Shown one piece after another: positions 22,060 to 34,839 of a stretch of DNA of 64,000 bases. Made by a program: the position numbers and the translations under genes. The notes under the pieces were generated by a model. That model did not search any database. It was not told the DNA's origin and saw only the letters and a program-made list of their open reading frames with translations. Source of the DNA: Rhyzopertha dominica (Eukaryota > Arthropoda > Insecta > Coleoptera > Bostrichidae); contig QCXZ01000137.1 in assembly GCA_025024175.1 (NCBI GenBank), forward strand, positions 11,656,001 to 11,720,000, written 5' to 3'. The first letter of the stretch is position 1. Every line of letters begins with the position of its first letter.

Positions 22060-23690
22060 ATTTCAGGCGGAATGAAGAGATTCTCAGCAGTCACTCATTT
22101 TTTGTGTCGATTTTGCAAGTAATGTCGGTATTGCAAATAAACAAACGCATACCCTATAAACGACTATAAAACTTTCTAATTTTCAGCTCAAAATGAATAT
22201 TCCTGATCAAAGTAAATGTGTTAAGTGCTCCGTCCTGCTGAAAAATTAGTTTGTTTCATCAAATTCCTCATCTTGAGTGACATGGCAAATTACCCCTGTA
22301 CTCGTTTATTTACCGAGAAAAGTCTAAATTTTGGTAATAATTTAAGATATAACTAGTCTACAGAGCTACGTTTCATTTTCTTGCGAAAAATAACATCTAC
22401 TCGCCTTTAATGTGAAACACTCTCAATACCGCTATGTAACCATGTAAGACCGAAGCAAGTATTATAAATATGGATAATTGCTGATACCTTACGGCAAGTT
22501 TTCACAAAATTGTAGTCGCTCATCAAAGCCCTCTTTATTGATGTGTCAACTAACTTTTGAAAGGATGAAACGATGATTGGATAATTTTGCAAACTGATGA
22601 AGGCTGACTCAAAAAACTTTCTTTCGAACAGATTTTTTATGAGAGCAACAAGATCCAAAACGGTAACGGCAACAACTCAGATGTGTTTGGTAAATTTTCA
22701 GCGTTGGGTAGTGTTCAGTTTCAACATTCAAACTGGCAATGGAATGCAAATAATCTAGGAAGCTAATCCAATTTATAAGGTGCGAACAAAATCAGGATGT
22801 TAAAAAAACCATAATAAAAAAATTGAAGACTGACTAAAAGGTTTCAGTCCTTAATGCATTTAAGATCCAGTCATATATCGGTGTCCTTAAATTAATAACA
22901 TGTATTTACAAACTGTACCCACAAATATAATAAAATATGAAACAACAAGAAAGTGGGAAAATTTTTATATTTAAAGGAATGTAACATTTAGAAAGGGCTT
23001 TGAAAAAGGTTTAGAATGTGGTATTTTCGACTACTCTTCTCTGTACTCAAAAAATTAAAGGTGGGAGCCGCCAACGGTAAAGGGTTGCTCTGACAACTTC
23101 GATTTTAAATATTAGTTAACAAGATGCCTCCTCCAAAACAAATTCGCGCCGTTTCAAGATTTTACGTGAATTTGTATCCCGCCATTGCATTGCAGCGTTT
23201 GCATTGAATATTGACTTATATACTGCTATACTAGACTTTATACTACACAATATTAAAACCTGTACTAAACTCTACAACATGTGGCTAAATATATTGATAG
23301 CATGCATTGATTAAACTTTATCTCATATGTAGGAATAACTGTATGCACTTTAACAATAGTTAACGAGATAGTCTTTGATTTGGTATTGATTTGAATTGGA
23401 TCATGCATCTTATATTTGCATATAATAAGCTAGAAAACTATAGTGAAATGAGAGGACAATTTGTATAGCGAAGCCTGGTCCCAGAATTTCGTGTAACATC
23501 TGCAAATATTAGTGAAGCGCTATTACTGAAGTGTCTATTTTTACCCTCCAAGCATTATAATAAAAGTTTGCAACTGCGTTTTCTTTGAGCTGACTTGGCA
23601 GAAGAAGTTGACTAACCTGAAGTTTCACGAACTTAATTCATCTAAGTATCTATATAAGAGCTATGACGGGAGTGGCTGGTCCCTAGTTTA
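22060..23690. other. AT-rich non-coding DNA
   Basis: No supported features. Confidence 0.5.
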
Positions 23691-24500
23691 TCCTCTTAAG
23701 TTGCTCCAACTTTAAAGCTCCGGAACTAAGAGACTCGCAAAAATGCCTAGAAGAATTAGATGAATGAGAAAATTCCAGAGCATCCCAAGGATAATTCCCG
23801 GTCACAGCAACCGCTGCTTCCTAAGGGCCGCACTATAAAACAAACTACTTCATTTGGAGGCAAATTTACTTAATAAATCGTCCGAAATCCGTCCCTGAAA
23901 AGCCATAAAGGACTGTTTGTGCAATTTTGATGAGACCGGCTGCGCGTCTAGCGTCCCCAATTTGTTTTTCCGTTTTTACCCGTGCTTTATTACCGTCCGC
24001 ACGGCCAGTGAAATACTCCATCCACGGAGAATATTTACTTTGTGCTCCAGCAACTGCAGAGCAAGCGAGCGAGCATGACTGATGGTCGGGGTCCGCGCGG
24101 GCTCGTGCGGAAGCCACCGATATCGCGGATGTTTACTGGGCTCTTGGCTGTTGCGTTTCCGCGGACCGGTCCATCAAAAAAGCAGACGAAGCCAAATGAT
24201 GTTTGATATGTTAACATTTGGATATCGGGATTTTTACTGGGGCGAGGCGAAATTGGAATTGCTGAGCCGCCGGCTTCTGACAGCTCGCCGCTGTCCCCAT
24301 GTCGACCGTTCACCCTGCGTAAAACGGATGGAATTCTTCAGTGAGAAAATCTGATACGTAATCTCGTTCAGAATAATTTTTATTCGCGCTTTTATTGCAT
24401 TTACGAAAATCATTAGGTGAAAAGTCAAGCTAAAGTCACAGCAAATTACAATAACACGGGGTGCTCCCCGTAGAAGGGCCACAGCTGTTTTCGATACTTA
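23690..24500. promoter_or_regulatory. GC-rich island 5, candidate conserved non-coding element
   Basis: One of the largest islands, GC-richest at about 23930-24330. Frames of 80-90 codons are open in three registers over the same bases (23866-24117 and 24035-24313 minus, 24082-24354 plus), a sign of low stop density from GC content rather than a gene. A GCGAGCGAGC motif is at about 24065. Confidence 0.35.
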
Positions 24501-25060
24501 CCTTACGAACATGACTTCTAATTTCGTTTCGCACACATTATTTAATTCAAGCGCATAGGTACCATTTAACGGAATGTTTTTGGTTTTGCCCTTATTTTTT
24601 GACCACAGCTGAAATTTGTGGGTCACGATGATCCACTGGTTCCTCTTGAGTTTTTAGGCCTTGATGCCTCCTAAGTTAAATTGAATTTGCAGGCTGCTGG
24701 CTACTTTTTTGAGTACTACAGTATTTGTATTTCACAGGAGGCATTCTTTGTAATTTTGACCAAATTTACATCAAAGTAAAAAAATTCTTCCGAAATTACT
24801 TCATTGCATCTTGCACCCATGAAGTTGTAAGCGCGCTCACTGCAAATTATTTATTTCGAGGAAGGAATTAAAATTTTGAAAGTACTTCCAACATAAAGAT
24901 TCTGCAACAATAAAAACCACGAATTTCTAAGATAAATTTTATTGTATTGCATCTACTATAACTTTTAATATCTCTGATTCAATAATTGATTTATGGAATT
25001 TTTTTAAAATGTGGTATCTACCTCTATCTTTTTAACATATATGGACCGATGTGGTAAATT
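24501..25060. other. AT-rich non-coding DNA
   Basis: No supported features. Confidence 0.5.
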
Positions 25061-25064
25061 GTAA

Positions 25065-25389
25065 TGTAATATAATAATTGTATACTTAGATGTACTATTG
25101 TCAAACAGAGAATCTTTTCTATATGACGCATGCGCTTATTTTAGTATAAATAGTGCAAATAATCAGTCATAAATCAGTCTAATACTTAGACTCGAAGACA
25201 CCCAGGCAACAGCTGACCCTCAACCAACAATGCAATCTTTGCCCAAACACTTTTGTCTTTATTAATGTTTTATTACTTGCTTTATTTACCTGTGTTTGTT
25301 TACAGATTTATTTTTATGCTGTTAATAAATTGTTATGTAAAAAAGACTTAAGTCGTATTATTCCTGCCCTTATCCCAAGTTCTGTTTCA
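25065..25389 (+). mobile_element. Probable solo LTR (BEL/Pao-like style)
   Basis: The segment has LTR layout: a TG start (approximate), a GACGCATGCGC motif, TATAAATA at 25145-25152, initiator-like TCAGT sites about 25 bases on, a polyadenylation signal AATAAA at 25324-25329, and a CA end near 25389. No gag-pol sequence or second LTR is present, and no 5-base target duplication is visible, so the boundaries are approximate. The clade is a guess from style. Confidence 0.45.
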
Positions 25390-25399
25390 GGTTCTAATC

Positions 25400-26310
25400 T
25401 TCGGCAACACAAACAGCCCACACTCTAAACCCCAGCGTGCGACACTATAATTTTGTTGTTTTAGCGAAGTGTCTGAACTGCATGATTCTAGTTTCCAATA
25501 CTATTTGAGTGTGAGCCGAAAGTGCTGTCTTTTGCTTAAATTTTTCAGTAAATGTTTTGTTCTGATCAAGATTGCCTGTAACATAATTTTAAAACAGAAA
25601 CTAGGCCATTGATAAGATCCCCTTTTGTCTTTTTACCTCCTGTAAAATTTTGTTTTCCAAAGTATTAATGAGATGGTACGAATTATAACATTCCCTGGCA
25701 TAACTAGAGAAATAAGATTCATTTTCGAATAGCTCTTTTTGTGTAATACGATCCTTGAGGTGTAAAGAATTTTTTTAGTTACATGAGTTATGCCAGAATT
25801 TTCAATAAATGACCAATAATCGATTTTAATTATTTACTTATTTATTTGCTCTTTAAGAGAAGGAATTCTGGGTAAGAGTTTATGTTATAATAATTTAGTG
25901 TTTCGCTAGTGGTGCTGGGGATAAACGTTATTTCTAAGATTATGGTTTGGATTATTGTCATACTTTTTTTGTATTTGCGATTCCTTTTCTTATTCTAGAG
26001 CCTATAGGCTCTGACGATTCTGCTCTACCCTCAAGTCTTCCTACCCTAGGCGGTTTCAGCAAGACTTCTCCTCCTAATATCTCCAAGGTTCGATGTTTGC
26101 TCTCGCTCGGTTGTACCATGTCCTTTCTGGGTCGAAGTTCGCGATTATTATTCCGTTAAAACGAAGACGGCATGAACTGACTGCGCCGCTTTCGTTCCGC
26201 TGTCAGAAAAAAACAACATTTTTTAAGGATTCTGGAGTGTTCGTACGTATCTTTATTGTTTGAGTATAAGATGGAGACTAATGTTTTACATCGTAAATGA
26301 CGTCTCGCTT
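25400..26310. other. Non-coding DNA
   Basis: The plus frame 25947-26159 is open but unrecognised; no gene is claimed. Confidence 0.4.
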
Positions 26311-26317
26311 ATTCAGC

Positions 26318-26320
<3 letters not shown>

Positions 26321-26347
<27 letters not shown>
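26321..26347. repeat. (TAA)n microsatellite, LINE 3' tail
   Basis: Nine uninterrupted TAA units. They lie where the tail of the adjoining minus-strand LINE should be, and several LINE clades end in such triplet tails. Confidence 0.85.
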
Positions 26348-26348
<1 letters not shown>

Positions 26349-26489
26349 GGCTGAAATACTTGTTCTAACCATATTACATTTNAAAGTAGCACAATAGATA
26401 AGACTTGCATTGCTAACCACAACCAGCTGCGTTATACAGTTATGAAAAAAAATGGCAAGACACAGCCCCACCAAATCCAGACCGGCATG

Positions 26490-26738
26490 TTAAACATTAT
26501 TAGTCATCAAAAACTTGCGCAAAGACGTCTTAAAACTAGAGGCAGTGGAGAGGGATTTCATATGTAGTGGAACGGAATTGTACACACGACAAACATCATA
26601 TGAAAAAGACTTTCGATAATATGTATTTTTATGTCTAGGAACAGAAAGCAAATCCTTGCGACGAATATTTATGTTGTGTACATCCGTCCTAAATGTAATT
26701 TTATTGTAAAGATATGGAGGGGTTATTATTATTATATT
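26490..26738 (-). pseudogene. LINE polyprotein C-terminus
   Basis: An ATG-less minus-strand frame of about 80 codons reads FRTDVHNINIRRKDLL, SVPRHKNTYYRKSFSY, D-V-CRVYNSVPLHMK and FKTSLRKFL before TAA at 26490-26492. This is the typical C-terminal end of jockey/CR1-type reverse transcriptases (R-x-K-x-LL-x-P-x-H, SFSY, YNSLP, FK-x-x-L-x-x-FL). Only the extreme 3' end remains, as expected for a 5'-truncated insertion with a (TAA)n tail 140 bases downstream. Confidence 0.75.
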
Positions 26739-26739
26739 A

Positions 26740-27540
26740 TCGCCATGGCAGCATCATATCAGAGCCCCGCTATCTGTTCTGATTCTTCTAACTCACCAAA
26801 TTTACACTAACAGAACAGAACTCAAAATACAGATGTAAAGGTAATAAAACAAATGGTTACTTGTAAACTAGAGATACAAAGCTGTTTGAGGTCACTGCAT
26901 TCTTTTTGTATGCTTATATTTATTGATCAGATACTTATAAATTATGCTAAAGCTTTGTGTGCCTAATTTCTTATTTTCTTCTTTTTTTATTTATCACCTC
27001 ACTGATTAGTATCATACAGTAGTTGCTCTCGTTATTCAATCTCTTATAGTTGTCAAAATTGAAAAGGTGGCCTTCTTGGAAATGATGGTTCCCTTTATTT
27101 GTATATATTATTCATGTTGCACGTCTGCGTTGCTCAACTATTTTTAAGGTATTGTTTTGCTTGTCTTGTACATCTTTCTCTATCGTGAGATTATCTTTTA
27201 ATCTCGATAATAAATTTATAGTGGATTTTAGATTGTAAAGGCTTTTTCATGCATGTAGTGTGGTTTAGATTTTCGATAGTCACATTATTATTCGTTTATT
27301 TCAACAGATATATCGTAATATAAAAATATTTAAAAATTAATTTAGATTGCCTTAACTTAATGACCCTGATAATTAACTGAATCTAGTAATTATGTTGCAT
27401 GTTGCAATTAAACTTTTTTCGGTTATGGATTATACTTGAGCAACGGTAATTGGGTTACTTCTTAAAGCATCATTTATTACGTGTACGTATAGGTACTATC
27501 GAGGTGCGGTTTTTAAAGTAATGTATTCAACCTGCAAATA
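26740..27540. other. AT-rich non-coding DNA
   Basis: No supported features. Confidence 0.5.
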
Positions 27541-28160
27541 GAGTGCATTTGTTTATCCCGATATATCGACCAAGTTTACAGCGTCGATCCATCATCGCCC
27601 GCCCCAATATTCATAACCTGCATTGTCCGCCATCGAATCTCACCCCGGATGTCGAGCTGGCAAATTTTCCACGTGTACCCCAAAACAAACAATGTTTCCC
27701 TAAAATTTAGCATGTGTACTTTCCCATAATTAATTGCGGGTAGGTATTGACACGCGGGCTATACATTGGCAATTTGTAATCGTTCATGCATGCCAATGTA
27801 TCGGGCCTGTGAATGAAAGACCATATTTCACAGCAATCTGTGAGGTTTCAGCCTCAGATGCCTCCGCTGGATTTACGATCGGACGCTGTCCGTCTAGAAC
27901 GGGGGCATAAATCAGCAGGACCTCTATTAACACAGAGATCCGGTGGTGGCGGTGTCATACTGGTGCCTTGTTTACTTCAAGTCAAGACACCGAGTGCTGC
28001 AAATGGTTCTGGCGCTCAATTCTGATCATCAGCTGTCATTTTTCAATTCAAAAGTTCGCAGGCATTCCCAACGGTGGTACCATTCGCCCTTCTTTCAGGA
28101 CAAACATTTTCAACCCTTCTCAACGCGTCGTCCTTCTGTACTTTTGCCAAATCAATTGAA
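27541..28160. promoter_or_regulatory. GC-rich island 6, candidate conserved non-coding element
   Basis: Contains the palindrome CGATATATCG at 27559-27568 and CpG-retaining sequence to about 28130. Overlapping frames in all three plus registers (27813-28200) argue against coding. Confidence 0.35.
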
Positions 28161-28720
28161 TTTGTATATTCTACCAACTAATCCAAATAAATTGTTTTAA
28201 ACACGCCAAAGTAGTAGTCGAACACATCTAATCGGTCGATTGAAAAAAAAGTAATAGGAAGCTATCTCGTAAAAAATAACCGTGATGAAGCTAATGTCAT
28301 GCGCATTTGACACAGATTTTGATCTAGATCTGGAACAGACATTTAGGTTTCATTAGGGTTTAGAACTATTCTCGGAGAGAACACCAAGTGCGTTTAATGT
28401 GTTAAATGTTTTAGCTCCAAATAGAACTAACAAAGCTTCTCTATTTGCTAAAAAATCACACCACAAAGATTTTCTACCTTTCAGTCGAATAAGTATCAAA
28501 TTCTTAAAAAAAAAATCCAATTCAATTGATTTGAAGATAGTTTGCAATTAGTGGTCTGAAAATGCAAAGAAGATGCTTAATATGGTAGAAAGTATCTTTG
28601 TACATTGTATTTCATTCTTGACAGACTTTAGGGTCGGCTTCCTCGAGTTTCAAGTTATCTGCTATACGATCGTCTTTTTAATTATCATAACATTTATCCT
28701 GTGGTAGTCATTTAGGTAAT
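28161..28720. other. AT-rich non-coding DNA
   Basis: The minus frame 28353-28547 is unrecognised. No matching gypsy 3' LTR was found here. Confidence 0.45.
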
Positions 28721-28739
28721 ACNGCCNTTGGATTGGTAT

Positions 28740-29170
28740 CAACACGACTTTCACTACTTTGTAGGGTCCTACCTAGGATGGCGACAACGTAAGCGAAATG
28801 CCTTTCTTTTCCTGGGCTGTAGAGCCACATCAGACCTCCTTCCCTAAATTGCACGTGAATAGATGTCAGGTGGGACCTGATGTTCCTCTATGCACCTCTT
28901 TCAGTACCCGTGGTACACACTCCTTGGGCACAACCAACAACATGGTAACATGCCTCCCAATAGTGCTCTCCTAAGCTCTCTTCAGTAGACCGTTCCTCAT
29001 TTGCAAAGATTCCAACTGGGCCCACATCGCCTTGAGGGTAGGACTTTCCGAGGACACTTCCTTCCACCCAAGTTGTGGTCTATTCTCTTTTTTTCACCTA
29101 AGTATAGGACCAGATCACTATTTTCTAGTTGACCCTTCTGGAAGCTTTCAACAGTCCATTCCTCGCCCTC
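28740..29170 (-). pseudogene. Ty3/gypsy integrase-region remnant
   Basis: Minus-strand frames give the segment preceding and including the start of the integrase zinc domain (SPTLKAMWAQLESLQMRNG, LLKRA-stop-EST, LLVVPKECVPRVLKEVH, GTSG) and then the integrase tail (MWLYSPGKER, GPYKVVKV). The HHCC core and catalytic DDE domain between them are gone. At least one stop and frameshifts are present. Confidence 0.75.
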
Positions 29171-29209
29171 CTTGCTGGTGACTCATCTTACTTTGACCGT
29201 GCTCTTGCG

Positions 29210-29760
29210 CTATTCCACGCGTTTGTAATGTCTGAACCCTCCACATAGGCTTCGTTGCCCTAGATGTCTGGATGCAGTTTGAAGTACCACTCTGTAATTC
29301 TTTTTAACATACCCTAGTTTCCCACAAGGGTAGCAAGTCGGTCTTCCATGCTTTACTATGTCTATTTCAGAATCTTCCAGAGTCTCGCCAACTTGCTCCT
29401 TGCGAGTCCCTATCTGCGTACGAAAAAGTTGTTGTAGGTGGTGTTCTCCAAAATGTAATTCCAACGCTGCAGTTAGCTTTTCATAATTCCTCCTGTCGGC
29501 CACAGGTAGCTTGTGAAGCAAGACGAATGCAGATCCACACAGAGCAATCACCATCTTCCAGTTGTTTACCTTCCCAGCTGCCTCAAACTGCATCTTCTAG
29601 GTCTCAAACGACGTCTGACCATCGTACAGCGGTGTTCTCAAACTTGTCTGTTTTGCGGACTCTTTCTTCAACTCCTGTTGAATCACACTCTGATTTGCCT
29701 TAAGTCCATCTTAAGTTCATCTATTTCTTAGTTCGGTCTTCATTTCTTCTTGGACTTTTT
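29210..29760 (-). pseudogene. Ty3/gypsy Gag remnant
   Basis: A coiled-coil-like N-terminus (AVQKVQEEMKTELRN, then QQELKKESAKQ) leads into TPLYDGQTSFET, a TAG stop at 29597-29599, then KMQFEAAGKVNNWK and the capsid core with LHKLP, RRNYEKL-x-AALELHFGEHHLQQ and LFRTQIGTRKEQVGETLE. This is the conserved Ty3/gypsy capsid pattern. After ETLED the sequence jumps to a damaged zinc knuckle (CYPCGKLGYVKKNY) in which the His and last Cys are both Tyr, indicating an internal deletion of the capsid C-terminus. A frameshift lies in the coiled-coil part. Non-functional. Confidence 0.8.
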
Positions 29761-30040
29761 GCACGGCCCTGAGGGCTATAGAGAGCTATACTCATCATTT
29801 GTATGAGTTCNATTTACTAGGTGTTCTAATTGCACAATCATTGTAAACATGATTAGCTTCTCGTCAGTGGCATATACGTTAACTCCCAAATGACTCACTT
29901 AATTTTGCTCCCTCTGACTGTTGGTAATGTCAGACTTTCCTATGCATTCCAGGTCTTCTCCTCTTCTAAAGCTTTTCAAATACTGTCCGTCTGGGTCGCA
30001 AAATACTCCAGAAACCCGCAATCCACTTCTAGACACCAGT

Positions 30041-30408
30041 TGTTCGACTACGGGCTCGAAAACTGCGGATTTATGACTTAACTCCTTTAATTAAAAGTCT
30101 AAACACAACTAGTTCACAACACTACTACTTTAACACTACGAATTCGCTAAATCACTATGCTGCACACATTTACACTAAAAACAGCTACTTCACTAGACCT
30201 TCCGCTCACTGGATAACGAGTGTTTGCCCGCGCTCTCTCCATCGGGCCATTTGTACCCCCATCAAAAATTCCAGAAGCGACACCTTCAAGACGCTATCGA
30301 AATTCCTTGGCATCTGTTGCTAGGATCACTATTTGCAGTGTACTACACCGCATTTACATGCTTGCAACTCCGGTCCACAAAAGGCGCTGATTTTGCAACA
30401 ACATAACA
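30041..30408 (-). repeat. Gypsy 5' LTR, 368 bases
   Basis: On the minus strand it starts TGTTATG and ends CGAACA, giving short TGTT...AACA inverted ends, and is followed by ACTGGTGTCTAGAAGTGG (30040-30023) in the primer-binding position. Near its 3' end is TTAATTAAAGGAG, a possible weak polyadenylation region. No partner LTR is available to confirm the ends. Confidence 0.55.
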
Positions 30409-32385
30409 ATAAATACCTACACGGTACTTAACATATACATTACCATACACGTTCCTGAAAAAGCTTGTCTTAAGGAGTGTTATGAGGAGAAGGCTTTGTG
30501 CGACTCATTTTGAGTTTAGGAACTTAAACATGGCAAAACTGGAGATAATATCATCTCTCTTCGTTAGATCCACTACATTTCCTAAAGCGCATAAACCGTA
30601 TAAATTTAACAAATTGCCATCCCAGGCCGCGGCGACTACACGACTCAACTGCAGAAAATTTAACTTTAAACATGCTACTAAAATGGTTTCCCTGTGTTCC
30701 AGATAATCCCCTTTAATCTGACCGAAGTCCAGCCTTCTAAAAAGGCAACTTTGTTTAAGAGGATTACAGCTGATATATAACTTTCCATCGTCCAAGTCTG
30801 GCTTTTATTCCTCTGTCGACATTTAATTTGGAGCGCTTTCGGAATGGGGTTAAATTATTCCGTTCAGAAACGCACTCGTTTCTTTCTAAATAACAGTACC
30901 AACATTATTATAGCTGGATGTTGAGAGATTGTACATTTTACACTTTTGAAGACGCCTACATGTGCATTTGGAGCTTATTTGAACATTACTTGCATGTTGG
31001 CTTTATTAAATTGTATATACACATTGTAACGTGCATAAAACGTTGGCCAAGATTATTAAAAAAACTAATTTATAACACTGGAAGTATTCCAAACTGTAAA
31101 TTTATGTGCTTGTGTCAAATTTGCTAGTATGTCATAAAGCTTGTATTATTGTATATTGTATGGTATCAAAATTCTTCAATTCATTCTATAAACTCGCAAT
31201 TGGAAATGATTATTACTCACAGATTCGAGGGTATGATTTATGACCATCTCAAAACATAAGGCGATTGTGGAGACGGCATAAATGAAATTGACAACAGCAA
31301 GTAATTGTTGATTTGCTTAATTTACCCTGATTGATCAACTTTTTCACGATTTTGCTCTCATTTGCAATCAACTGCGTCCTTTTGCCCTTCATACACAAGT
31401 TTTTTCTTGTGTTTCTTATACCTTAATTCATTTTCTTTACTACTTTATTTTTTAAACTTATTTCCAAGAGATTTTACTATTTCTTGGTTATATTTACTTT
31501 TATCTTTTTCTGAGCACTTTTTTACTATGTATCCTTTCATCTTTGTATCTTCTTTGTACAGTGTAGGGTAGGGTATGTTCGGGCATGGATATAATATGGA
31601 CACCCAGTAAACATAAAAAACCACGATACCCAAACAAAATTTTGAATTACAGCAATAATTACTTGCAGACAGAAAAAACCAATATACTTCAGAGTAAAAT
31701 AAGCCAACAAGCCCGCCATAACCTAGCCACAAGTAAAGTAAGACCAGTGCCGTAAACCAAGACATATATTTTAACTCCAATATTCATTTGGAAACACTAT
31801 TTTTATTCAGTATTAATACGCTAGTTTATTTTTGTTAAACGTTACTGTATTTCCAAATAAAAAGTGAAACGGCGTTCCATGTCTTGTACTTTCTTTAAAT
31901 CTCATATAGTAGATTCTATCCCATATAGACTTAAACTGTATATCGCTCCATTCAATTTTCTCTTTACTGTAAACTCATTCCTAGAAACCCGTTACTGTCA
32001 CCGCTATTGAAGAAAATGTAATCCTAAAACTATATCACCTCATTTCTAATTTGTTTATAGCCTTCTGTGTCACAATTAAGCTTTGTGTATTCATTTTTAT
32101 TTTAAAACTATTTCAAAATTCCTTCAGTGCATTATACATTGTTTCTGAAGCTCGCATAAATGGAAACCATGAAGACTTTTATAGTAGAAGACCCTTAACG
32201 CCAAGTATATAGTGCAGTTGGAAGCTGTCCAGGATCACTGGAGTTGATTTCAAGTCTGTCGAAAATTGAAATTTTTAAGGACACATTTTAGTGTATTTAT
32301 ATTTTCTTGTATTTGGTGATTTTAACAGTTAATGTATTTTCATTCCGCGTAGGAAGAAATAATAAAACTTATTACCTGCTTATGA
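30409..32385. other. Non-coding DNA
   Basis: Frames at 30482-30795 (both strands) and 31445-31780 (minus) have no recognisable domains. No repeats identified. Confidence 0.4.
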
Positions 32386-32389
32386 TCTG

Positions 32390-33010
32390 ACAATCTACAC
32401 AGTTCAAGTTTGTTTGCAAATCTCACGCAAGACTCATCTGCGTGGGCGGTCCTCGGTGGCTGCGAGGAATTTGTTCCCCTCTCGGCAAAATTAAATTCCC
32501 AAATCCTTTGCCCGCTCGAAATAAATGTGCCAATCAAATTAGTCCCCAATAAGTTCCACCGATCCTGATTATTTGCGAGCGCTTATTTACCGCTCCCTTC
32601 GGGGCAATTTAAGTCGAAGAAACTTCGGGTCTCTTAAATTCTTGCAAATTGCCGGAGCGATATATAACGGCGAATATCATTTTCGAATTGATACCTTCCT
32701 GATTAAGGCCTTAATTAGCCCCCGTATCGGGGATTTGTCGGTATTGGAGGGGCCTCGTTTTTGCGGCGAGGGGAACCAGCCGTCTTGAGGGAGTTGGTCG
32801 GCATCCCCCGACAATATTCAGGCAGAGCGTGCACATCCCAACAGGTCTCCGGAGACCGTTCGTGATGAGAGTGATAAGCAGAAACGTACACCACGTGTGA
32901 TTACTGAAAAGGGACTTTCGGGTGTTCCCTGGATGCTGTGGTGTTACGTATCATCGAATCTTCATCAAAGTCGGCCGTGCCTTATGTGGGGATAACCCCG
33001 CTGTTGCGCA
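32390..33010. promoter_or_regulatory. GC-rich island 7, candidate conserved non-coding element
   Basis: Contains perfect palindromes TTAAGGCCTTAA (32703-32714) and GGTCTCCGGAGACC (32844-32857), and an E-box CACGTG (32892-32897). Short frames on both strands are not protein-like. The palindrome density is notable. Confidence 0.35.
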
Positions 33011-33239
33011 GTTACGGAGTTTATTTGCCACGGGAGGATATCCTCAGCTTTATTATTATTGTTTTATGTCTGCAGTACGCATTTGTATAACGGTACTCTT
33101 TTACGCCGGCCTTGGAAGTAGATACAGCCTTAATTTGGTTGGATACTTAAGTACATTTTTGATTTTTACATTTTTATGTTTACAAATAGTGTTTACAACA
33201 ACCCACTGTGATTAAATTATCAATGCTATGTTAATTTGA

Positions 33240-33540
33240 TAAAAAGTTCACTTATGCTGTTGCCTTTACGTTCCTCATCTCCGCCGCGTTGAACCGCTCG
33301 TCGCTGTACACAAATTCCATAACAATGAACATGTATTCAGAAGTCATAATGCATAAGTATTTCACTTTTTCTTGGCTTTAATTCGCTTGTCACAAAATGA
33401 ACGCAAACAACAAACTGATAAATTAACGGGCTGAGGCTGACGCGTGACGCGTTGATCCCAGATGTAAACAAGCGGCCATTTACAAGACACCTGACGCCAC
33501 GGCCAATATGTTCGCGTTTTGGCGGTCCTTTTAAATATTC
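33240..33540. promoter_or_regulatory. GC-rich island 8 with tandem TGACGCG
   Basis: TGACGCGTGACGCGT at 33439-33452 gives two ACGCGT sites 7 bases apart (MluI-box or E2F-neighbour type). CpG-rich flanks make an unannotated promoter or first exon possible, but no start codon context or exon could be supported. Confidence 0.3.
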
Positions 33541-34800
33541 ACATTTTTAATATTAAAAATACACCTTACAATCCATTTTTTCGAATTTATAAGCTGTCAC
33601 AGCTGTTTTGTTGATTAGCTGCTACCTATTAATATGCAATTTAACAAAATATAAATACATGGCAAATACCCAATTAGTGCCTGAGTCATGAACACATATA
33701 GCGTCTTCGAAATTAGTTTTTGACGTATTTTCGGGTATTGAACATGATTGCATTTTTATAAAACCGCAGTTCCTTTAATAATGCTGTCCAGCCCGTTGCA
33801 AAATATTTTATTATTTTGAATTTTGTCTTAGTTCAGTACGAGTTGCTGCACTTATTCAATGCTTTGGAAACAGGGATAGCAGAACGATGATTTCGCCGAT
33901 CACAAATTAGTGCGTCAGTAATAAAATTAGTATTATTATCAAATCTCGCATAGTAGACTTTATGTAACTTTGAGTTTCTGTTTTCCAGTCGTAGACTATC
34001 CAGTCTTATTAAAAAATATACAATCCTAAGTACTTCTATATTATGTTGTAAAAATCATTCGGGCTGGAAATACAAGTATTTATCTTTACGTCCTTTCGGA
34101 CTAATTCAAAAAGTCGATCTGGTGACATAAAAGAATGGCTTACCACAGGCTAAGTTTTTTTTATAAAAAGCTACCCTGTCTTGCAGCGCAGTTACAGTAG
34201 TAGATTCTTTGTTTTTGGTGGCATAGGTAACAACAAACGAATTGAAGCTTTTCTGTTGATTAATCACCACTTGACAAAAATTAGAAGAGGGATGACAAAT
34301 TCGTATTCGAATATCTGGTCACAAAAATTAAGTCACATTTTCAACAGGTAAAATGAAAAAATGTGTATTTAATGAAGTCACGAATAATGTTGCAATACAA
34401 GAAACATATCCCATAAAAGCATACAAAGCAAATAGAGGGCACACTTCTAAAGAGATAACCCCAAAAGTAAAGAATATGTACAGCATAAGACGCAATTCTG
34501 CGAGGGCTGCATCCAGAGCAAGCTCAACACAGGGCGTGTTGTAGGAATCACGTAAAATGTAGCTTAAAACGAGCCAAGTATGCACTAAGCTCAAATTACA
34601 TCACCCGAGCAACAAATAAAGTCGGGGCCGTTTGGAAAATTGTGCATGTAGTTGTTAAAAACCCGCACAAAACTGAATGATTTGCAATAAATGCTTTACA
34701 AATGAACGAACCCAGGCGTTACAATCTGGTAATTCTGTAAATGTTCCTAATAAAATTCTGAAAGTTGTAATCGTATTCAGTGGATATTGAAAAGGCTAAA
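33541..34800. other. AT-rich non-coding DNA
   Basis: Frames at 34328-34594 (minus) and 34353-34544 (plus) overlap on opposite strands without recognisable features. Confidence 0.45.
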
Positions 34801-34839
34801 AGTGTTATCAAAAAGAAAAAATTGGATATCTTCTGGGAA

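Larger units (their letters stand above)
28730..30408 (-). mobile_element. Internally deleted Ty3/gypsy LTR retrotransposon with 5' LTR only
   Basis: Reading 5' to 3' on the minus strand: LTR (30408-30041), primer-binding region (about 30040-30023), leader, gag (about 29760-29210), then directly the integrase zinc-binding spacer and integrase tail (about 29170-28740). Protease, reverse transcriptase, RNase H and most of the integrase core are missing, and no 3' LTR is visible, so this is a deleted and truncated copy. Confidence 0.8.

Noticed and set aside
23866..24354. Overlapping frames of 80-90 codons as genes
   Set aside because: They overlap in several registers on both strands, have no domains, and reflect the low stop density of a GC-rich island.
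31555..31780. Minus-strand frame with hydrophobic stretches (31445-31780) as a membrane protein
   Set aside because: The hydrophobicity follows from T-rich codons; two registers are open at once and no family fits.
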